From the NCBI GenBank assembly GCA_015521565.1, contig WANX01000124.1, positions 1-34,928 on the forward strand: a stretch of DNA of 34,928 bases, written 5' to 3'. The notes under the pieces are model-generated. The model did not search any database. It was given only the letters and a program-made list of their open reading frames with translations, and had not been told where the DNA came from. This document shows positions 30,369-34,928 of the stretch, one piece after another. The position numbers and the translations under genes were made by a program. Within the stretch, counting starts at the first letter, position 1. Each line of letters opens with the position of its first letter. This DNA is from Candidatus Hydrothermarchaeota archaeon (GTDB taxonomy: Archaea; Hydrothermarchaeota; Hydrothermarchaeia; Hydrothermarchaeales; BMS3B).

Positions 30369-31150
30369 CGCACAGGTATGCTTACAATCTGAAGCTCCTC
30401 CATCCTGAGCTCACCTTTCCGGTATTCCTCCCTGGTCACCAGATAAAAGTCCACCGCCTCGACCCTCTCATCTGCAATGCTACCGACCAGCAGAGCATTT
30501 GCCTTCTCATCCGTCTCAAAGGAGACCTCCGCTATCCTGCGGAACCTGTCCCTGAACTCTTTTTCAGTGGCCTTAAGAAGTATCACCATCACCTCACCTC
30601 CGGCGAGCCCTCCGCCGGGAACACCAAGCTTCTCACCAGCCACTATCTGAACCCTGAGCGGTACCATTCCCTGTTCAAGGAGGGCATCCTCTACCCTCTT
30701 TTCCCTTATGTCCTTTTCAAACAGCTTCTCCACCCTCACCGGCAGCGGTTGCATCTCCTCATAGCTTTCTGCACCTCTTGGAGCATACACCAGCACCCGG
30801 GGTACAGAGTCCAGGCGAAGCATCGCCACGCCCTCCAGTTCGGGTGAGGCGTTGAGAACCACCTCCGCGGCATATTCGAAAACTGCGCCATCCGAATCGC
30901 CGCCGCTCATCATGAGGAAGCCGACAGTAACCTCCGGGTCGGCATCAATATCCACATCCAGGGCCTTCTCAACCTCAGAGACCTTTGTGATGTAGTAGTC
31001 CTCCAGGATTATATTCTTCTTGAGAAGCTCATCCGCTATGACCTCCCGGGGGTCTTTCCCATAATTTTCAGCCTCCCCGGGTAAAATAAACCCGGCCACG
31101 AGAACTGATGCCACAAAGAGTAACAGCACAGCCTTAACTCCGGTACTCAT
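30365..31150 (-). CDS. Secreted or anchored hypothetical protein, 261 residues
   Basis: No family recognised. N-terminal signal anchor (VKAVLLLFVASVLVAGFILPG) and a soluble external domain with an apparent internal duplication: a strand-rich segment around EVTVGFLMMSGGDSD and a later one around GEVMVILLKATEKEFRDRF. Glycine loop GVPGGGLAGGEVM; no Cys. ATG 31150 coincides with the start predicted from the TATA-like box at 31173-31180, so the mRNA is leaderless. The gene is downstream of the methyl-transfer block on the same strand but has its own promoter. Confidence 0.7.
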   Translation of the reverse strand: MSTGVKAVLLLFVASVLVAGFILPGEAENYGKDPREVIADELLKKNIILEDYYITKVSEVEKALDVDIDADPEVTVGFLMMSGGDSDGAVFEYAAEVVLNASPELEGVAMLRLDSVPRVLVYAPRGAESYEEMQPLPVRVEKLFEKDIREKRVEDALLEQGMVPLRVQIVAGEKLGVPGGGLAGGEVMVILLKATEKEFRDRFRRIAEVSFETDEKANALLVGSIADERVEAVDFYLVTREEYRKGELRMEELQIVSIPVR

Positions 31151-31172
31151 ATTTCCAGGATAGCTCTGGGGG

Positions 31173-31180
31173 TATATAAA
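31173..31180 (-). promoter_or_regulatory. TATA-like box of the secreted hypothetical gene
   Basis: TTTATATA on the minus strand is centred at 31176.5 and predicts a start at 31150, exactly the ATG. Confidence 0.55.
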
Positions 31181-31185
31181 GCTGT

Positions 31186-31929
31186 TTATGAGTAGTACAT
31201 CTCCTCCCTCTCTCTTGCAAAGCGCGTTGTGAGCTGCGCCGCAAGCATGTGCATCGCCTTCGAGAAGGGCAGGTAGGCGAGAAGCGCAAAGGCTGAGAGG
31301 AAGTGCACAAGCTTCGCATACACAAAGAGCATGCCCTTCGCCTCAAGAGGCATGGAATAGAGCTGAGCCGCGATGAGGCTTCCAGCAGGCGAGAAGGGGT
31401 CGTATGCGGAGAATATCGCCAGCCTTGCGCCCTCAACGGCAAAGCCGGAGAGGATTATTACCAGGAGAAGGAGCAGGAATACCGCGTCTTCGGGGATGGA
31501 ATATACCTCCCGTCTGGCGAGCAGGTAGCGCCTTGCCATTGCATACAGCACCCCTGCAAGAAGGAGGAGGCCCGCAACATCCAGCGTGAGGCTGAGGAGG
31601 TGGTAGCCGGTGCGGAGCTGCACACCGAGGAGTGTTGAGCTGTAGCTCACCACACCACCGGCTACAATCAGGAGGAAGCTCCACACAACGAGCACCAGCA
31701 CAAGACCGCGCAGCCTGCTCCTGGGGAACACCCTCCTCGCGAGCAGGCAGTCCGCGGAGAAAAGGGAGGTGAAGCTCATCCACAAAATCCTGGATATGGA
31801 AAGTCCTCCCTTCGCTCTGGCGAGCAGGCTGAGCTTTAGCCAGATGCCGGCGGCAAAAATCATGAAAAAGCCGGTGGCGGCCAGGTAAAAGTACACCTCA
31901 AGCGCTGGCGGTATTACCATGTACTCCAT
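31186..31929 (-). CDS. b-type cytochrome membrane subunit, NarI/DsrM/HdrE-like
   Basis: A 247-residue protein with five or six membrane helices in the NarI-like order: FMIFAAGIWLKLSLLARAKG, then LFSADCLLARRVFPRSRLRG, helices to GYHLLSLTLDVAGLLLLAG and the last helix KLVHFLSAFALLAYLPFSKA. Only three His lie in or near helices (110, 209, 227). The 18-residue 209-227 spacing matches the C-terminal haem ligands of NarI, but the N-terminal ligand pair is reduced to one His. It would pass electrons between a quinone-type carrier and a partner. The catalytic partner (HdrD-like or other) is not in the window. It starts 4 nt after mtrH. Confidence 0.75.
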   Translation of the reverse strand: MEYMVIPPALEVYFYLAATGFFMIFAAGIWLKLSLLARAKGGLSISRILWMSFTSLFSADCLLARRVFPRSRLRGLVLVLVVWSFLLIVAGGVVSYSSTLLGVQLRTGYHLLSLTLDVAGLLLLAGVLYAMARRYLLARREVYSIPEDAVFLLLLLVIILSGFAVEGARLAIFSAYDPFSPAGSLIAAQLYSMPLEAKGMLFVYAKLVHFLSAFALLAYLPFSKAMHMLAAQLTTRFAREREEMYYS

Positions 31930-31932
31930 GGC

Positions 31933-32895
31933 TCACCCCGGCGCCTCCATCCCCCTGAGGGAGCTCTCCCCCCTTTTCAGCTCTTCCACGAAGTCCGGGT
32001 AGAACCTGCAGAGCGGGTGCTCCTTCCCGGGGAGCTCGCCGGTTTCCTGGTAGATAAGCGTCGCCAGCATGGCATTCACATTCGCAATCGCGGGGAATAT
32101 CCAGGGCGCGCTTTCAATTGGACCATAGAGCAGGAAGTCGTTCCAGAGCAGCGCTCCTGCTGCGTGGGCGGCGCTGTCTATGCCCACGAAGCCCGGCCTG
32201 CCCCACCTCGCCTCGGCGTCCTTCTTTATCAGGTCGGTTCCGTTCGACGGCGCACAGCCCGCGGGCAGGCGGAGCTCCTCCTTCACCAGCCTGCTGCCCA
32301 GGAATGAGAAGGGCGCGGAGGGCACGCTCATAAGCGAGGTGTCCACCAGCACATTTTTAAATCCTGCCTTTTCAGCCCTCGGGAGGAGCACCTCCCTGAG
32401 AAGCTCAACTCTCCCCTCAGGCGTCGGGTTCTGCATGTTGAAGGCGACAAGGAGCACGTTCTTCAAGCCCAGCTTGCTGAGCTCGCTTACCTCATACTCG
32501 GGGTCCTTCGCCCAGGGTGCGAGGCTGTTGTACAGGTGGCGCTCCTCCAGGCCAACCTCGGCGATGTAGCGCGCCGCCTCCACCTTTGGTTTCTCCGTCC
32601 ATATATCCGTAGCGAAGGGCATGTCAGTAACCTCCGCCACGAAGTCGATGTAGCGCCTTGCCTCCTCGCCGGAGGTGGCAACTATGTCCAGCATCGCGGG
32701 CATACCCGTGGCGTCGCTGAGCTCCTCCTGCCGGTTTATGAGCTCCTCCGCACGAGCGCGGTCGAACTCCCCCTTCCTGCGGGAGCGCAGGATTTTGTGT
32801 CCGTTGTAGAACATGGTGCCTATAAGCACCGTGGGATTCCCTCCCCCGAACTTCACGTTGCCTATCCTAACAGCTTTGCTCTTCAGGCTGAACAC
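31933..32895 (-). CDS. mtrH: MtrH-family methyltransferase (tetrahydromethanopterin S-methyltransferase subunit H-like)
   Basis: A 320-residue TIM-barrel methyltransferase of MtrH length. Visible blocks are NVKFGGGNPTVLIGTMFYNG, GMPAMLDIVATSGEEARRYI, RHLYNSLAPWAKDPEYEVSE, KNVLVDTSLMSVPSAPFS, LRLPAGCAPSNGTDLI and FLLYGPIESAPWIFPAIAN. In methanogens MtrH moves the methyl group of methyl-tetrahydromethanopterin to the corrinoid of MtrA. Here no other mtr subunit is present, so it is more likely a soluble corrinoid:pterin methyltransferase paired with its own corrinoid protein. It begins 1 nt after the RACo-like gene. Confidence 0.93.
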   Translation of the reverse strand: MFSLKSKAVRIGNVKFGGGNPTVLIGTMFYNGHKILRSRRKGEFDRARAEELINRQEELSDATGMPAMLDIVATSGEEARRYIDFVAEVTDMPFATDIWTEKPKVEAARYIAEVGLEERHLYNSLAPWAKDPEYEVSELSKLGLKNVLLVAFNMQNPTPEGRVELLREVLLPRAEKAGFKNVLVDTSLMSVPSAPFSFLGSRLVKEELRLPAGCAPSNGTDLIKKDAEARWGRPGFVGIDSAAHAAGALLWNDFLLYGPIESAPWIFPAIANVNAMLATLIYQETGELPGKEHPLCRFYPDFVEELKRGESSLRGMEAPG

Positions 32896-34842
32896 TCATC
32901 TCACCTGCTTTGGTATTTTATCCAGAATGTGCTGTATGTGCGGGAACCTGTCCTTCATGTGCGGGAAGTACATGGCCTGCATGAACTCCGTCTGGAAGTC
33001 CGGGTCAACGGTGAGCTCGATGTACCTTATGCGCCTCGCCACGCGGTTTGCCTCCTCCCGCTTCCTGCGGTTGAGCAGTGCAATGCGAGCGCCGTCGCCG
33101 GCGGCGTTGCCTACTGCCACAACCCTGCTCAAATCGCAGTCCGGGAACATGCCTATCACCATGCTCGCCTCCTTGTCTATGTAGCTCCCGAAGGCGCCCG
33201 CGAGCACCACCTTATCGACCTCGCTGACGCCGTAGCGCTTCATCAGAATCTTGCAGCCTGTGTAGAGCGCACCCTTCGCGAGCTGCACCGCCCGCACGTC
33301 GCTCTGCGTTACTGTAATGTCCCTGCCTATCGCCGTCTCCTCCGCCCGGGCGAGCACATACTCCGGCTGACCCTTCTCCCCGCAGCGAAGACGCGGAGTT
33401 TCCAGCGAGGTGTTGAAGGCGCCGCTGTTCTTTATTATGCCTGCCTTGAACATCTCCGCCACAGCTTCAATTATCCCGGAGCCGCATATACCGCGCGCCT
33501 CGCTCCTGGCCTCGTCGCTCCACTCCTCCTTACCTATCACCTTGTACCTGGGCTCCTTTGTCTCTGCATCGATGCGCACCCGCTCTATCGCTCCTGGAGC
33601 GGCGCGCATGCCGTGGGTAATCTGCGCACCCTCGAAAGCTGGTCCGGTGGCGCAGCTGGTGGAGAGCAGCTTTTCTTTATTTCCCAGCACTATCTCGCCG
33701 TTGGTGCCTATGTCTATTATGAGGTGAACCTCATCCTTCTTCTCCGGCTCAAGAGCCACGACAACGCCCATGTTGTCTGCTCCAACAAAGCCAGCCTCTA
33801 TGGGCAGGACGTGGACGTTCGCTCCTGGAGCTGCGTTTATCCTCAAATCCCTCGCCTTTACGTCAATGCTCCTGTGCACCGCGGGCGTGAAGGGCGAAAC
33901 TCCAAGGTACTCGGGGTAGATGTTGAGGTAGATGTGGTGCATCGCGGTATTACCTACAAGCACCAGCTCCAGAATCTCATCACTGTCTATCCCGGCCTTC
34001 TTGCACAGGTTTGAGACTATCTTATTTATCCCCCCTATTATAGCCTCGTGCATCTTCCGCAGGCCGTCTTCGTGCTCCATCGCGTAGGTTATTCGCGCCA
34101 TCACATCCTCGCCGAAGCTCACCTGCGGGTTCATCATCGAATCTACCGCGAGAACCTCGCCCGTGGCGATATCGGTGAGGTAGCCCACCACAGTGGTGGT
34201 GCCCACGTCGAAGGCCACGCCCAGAGTGCGCTCGCTGTAGCCGGGCTCAACGCTTATAATCTCGCGGCCCTGCCACACCGCAACGGTGACCTTCCACTTA
34301 CCCTCTCTCAGCACTTGCGGCAGCGCCTTAAGCGCGTGGTAGTCTATGCTCAGGTTCTCAAGGCCATGCTGCTCCTTAAGCGCGCGCAGCAGGCGCTCGA
34401 AGTCGCCCTCAGGGTCTTCAAGGCTTGGCAGGGGAAGCTCCACGTAGTACTTCCTCACCGCCGGATCGAGCTCCACGCTTATTTCGCCGGCCGCCTTGCG
34501 CACCACCTGCCCGCCCACGCGGCTCTCCTCGGGCACGAAGACCAGCACATCTCCGTGAATTCGGGCAGCGCACGCCAGGCGGAAGTTGTTCTCCACCTCA
34601 CCGTCCTTTAAGTGCCTCAGCTCCTCCTCGCTCATCGGCGAGAGGTTGCTCATGCTTGAGCGCACATCAAACTTGGCGAAGTAGCCCTCCTGAATCTGCA
34701 CCTTGCACTTCCCGCACACGCCCTTGCCGCCGCACACCTGCTCTATGCCCACGCCCAGCTCAATCGCAGCCTCGCGAAGCGTCTTGCCCTCTTCTATCTC
34801 TCCCCTGCGCCCCGAGGGCTGGAAGATCACCCTGTGCCTCAT
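32896..34842 (-). CDS. RACo-like corrinoid activation ferredoxin-ATPase (DUF4445/ASKHA)
   Basis: A 648-residue protein. An N-terminal 2Fe-2S ferredoxin domain has CGGKGVCGKC (three Cys) and a fourth in LACAAR. A linker follows, then the actin-like C-terminal domain with VAFDVGTTTVVGYLTDI (phosphate loop), NTAMHHIYL, IDIGTNGEIVLGNKEKL, AFEGAQITHGMRAAPGA and VVLAGAFGSYID. RACo proteins use ATP to reduce inactive Co(II) corrinoid to Co(I). Start ATG 34842 has AAGGAGAT upstream. Its place before mtrH and after a possible corrinoid gene supports the assignment. Confidence 0.92.
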   Translation of the reverse strand: MRHRVIFQPSGRRGEIEEGKTLREAAIELGVGIEQVCGGKGVCGKCKVQIQEGYFAKFDVRSSMSNLSPMSEEELRHLKDGEVENNFRLACAARIHGDVLVFVPEESRVGGQVVRKAAGEISVELDPAVRKYYVELPLPSLEDPEGDFERLLRALKEQHGLENLSIDYHALKALPQVLREGKWKVTVAVWQGREIISVEPGYSERTLGVAFDVGTTTVVGYLTDIATGEVLAVDSMMNPQVSFGEDVMARITYAMEHEDGLRKMHEAIIGGINKIVSNLCKKAGIDSDEILELVLVGNTAMHHIYLNIYPEYLGVSPFTPAVHRSIDVKARDLRINAAPGANVHVLPIEAGFVGADNMGVVVALEPEKKDEVHLIIDIGTNGEIVLGNKEKLLSTSCATGPAFEGAQITHGMRAAPGAIERVRIDAETKEPRYKVIGKEEWSDEARSEARGICGSGIIEAVAEMFKAGIIKNSGAFNTSLETPRLRCGEKGQPEYVLARAEETAIGRDITVTQSDVRAVQLAKGALYTGCKILMKRYGVSEVDKVVLAGAFGSYIDKEASMVIGMFPDCDLSRVVAVGNAAGDGARIALLNRRKREEANRVARRIRYIELTVDPDFQTEFMQAMYFPHMKDRFPHIQHILDKIPKQVR

Positions 34843-34844
34843 GG

Positions 34845-34928
34845 CTATATCTCCTTCTTCCTCTTCATCTCCCTCAGCGAGGAGACCATCTTTATAGCCT
34901 CTTCAAGAGCGCTTGCGGCGTCTTTACC
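34845..34928 (-). CDS. C-terminal end of an upstream gene, possibly a corrinoid protein (truncated)
   Basis: Only 27 codons and a TAG stop (34847-34845) are inside the window: GKDAASALEEAIKMVSSLRE followed by a lysine-rich end. The frame is open to the right edge. The helix resembles the last helix of cobalamin-binding corrinoid proteins (DAxxAVxxA pattern), which would fit the adjacent RACo-like and mtrH genes, but the fragment is too short to be sure. The RACo start lies 2 nt beyond the stop. Confidence 0.5.
   Translation of the reverse strand, partial: GKDAASALEEAIKMVSSLREMKRKKEI

Noticed and set aside
32536-34014. 492-codon plus-strand open frame opposite mtrH and the RACo-like gene
   Set aside because: It spans two real genes on the other strand, has no ribosome site, and its product shows no domain.

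Overview
The window is archaeal chromosomal DNA. The evidence is an archaeal/eukaryotic-type information-processing set (L39e, L31e, L18ae/LX, S19e, eIF6, prefoldin alpha, RNase P component 4, Nep1, PDCD5-like protein, FtsY), an archaeal-type ProRS, an MtrH homologue, a C-terminal CGP sorting tail like those of Thermococcales, and many genes with a TATA-like box centred about 26 nt before the start codon (leaderless mRNAs). The gene mix (formate dehydrogenase accessory protein, corrinoid methyl transfer, thiosulfate/sulfane-sulfur handling, c- and b-type cytochromes, NosL) suggests an anaerobic, respiratory, euryarchaeal-grade organism. I cannot place it more precisely.

Layout. 1-1220: end of fdhD, two tatA genes and a hypothetical gene divergent from one symmetric TATA box. 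1322-2507: a three-gene operon of Met/Gly-rich small membrane proteins, one a monohaem cytochrome c. 2569-5784 (minus): an orphan cas6, proS and an Ogg1-type glycosylase. 5832-7058: an LOR/SDH-domain enzyme. 7067-7206 (minus): a highly structured RNA gene with its own promoter and U-rich end, which I could not assign to a family. 7272-11081: an aKMT4-like methyltransferase, a small acidic hypothetical, a B12-radical SAM enzyme and a UGM-like flavoprotein. 11265-16222 (minus): a sulfur module of LysR-type regulator, V4R protein, TusA, split YeeE/YedE transporter, thioredoxin-like lipoprotein and cell-surface rhodanese. 16346-22010: two divergent MacB/LolCDE-like ABC transporters; the plus-strand one forms an operon with NosL, a small Cys-containing protein and a Cys-bearing polytopic membrane protein. 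21933-23541 (minus): a JAMM metalloprotease and a PQQ-repeat lipoprotein. 23736-29080 (minus): a tight translation, secretion and ribosome-biogenesis cluster. 29175-30368: a helical-domain/DUF531 fusion. 30365-34928 (minus): a secreted hypothetical, a NarI/HdrE-like b-type cytochrome, MtrH, a RACo-like corrinoid activator and the tail of one more gene.

How the genes work together. The sulfur module reads as import of thiosulfate or sulfane sulfur (YeeE/YedE), cytoplasmic persulfide carriage (TusA), outside redox and sulfur transfer (thioredoxin-like lipoprotein, rhodanese) and local control (LysR, V4R). The nosL operon with the divergent ABC pair looks like an envelope copper or metalloprotein-maturation system. 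The terminal block is a corrinoid methyl-transfer unit: MtrH moves methyl groups between a corrinoid protein and a pterin, and the RACo-like protein reductively reactivates the corrinoid.

No rRNA, tRNA, CRISPR array, insertion sequence or replication origin was recognised. No gene-free stretch exceeds 300 bases.
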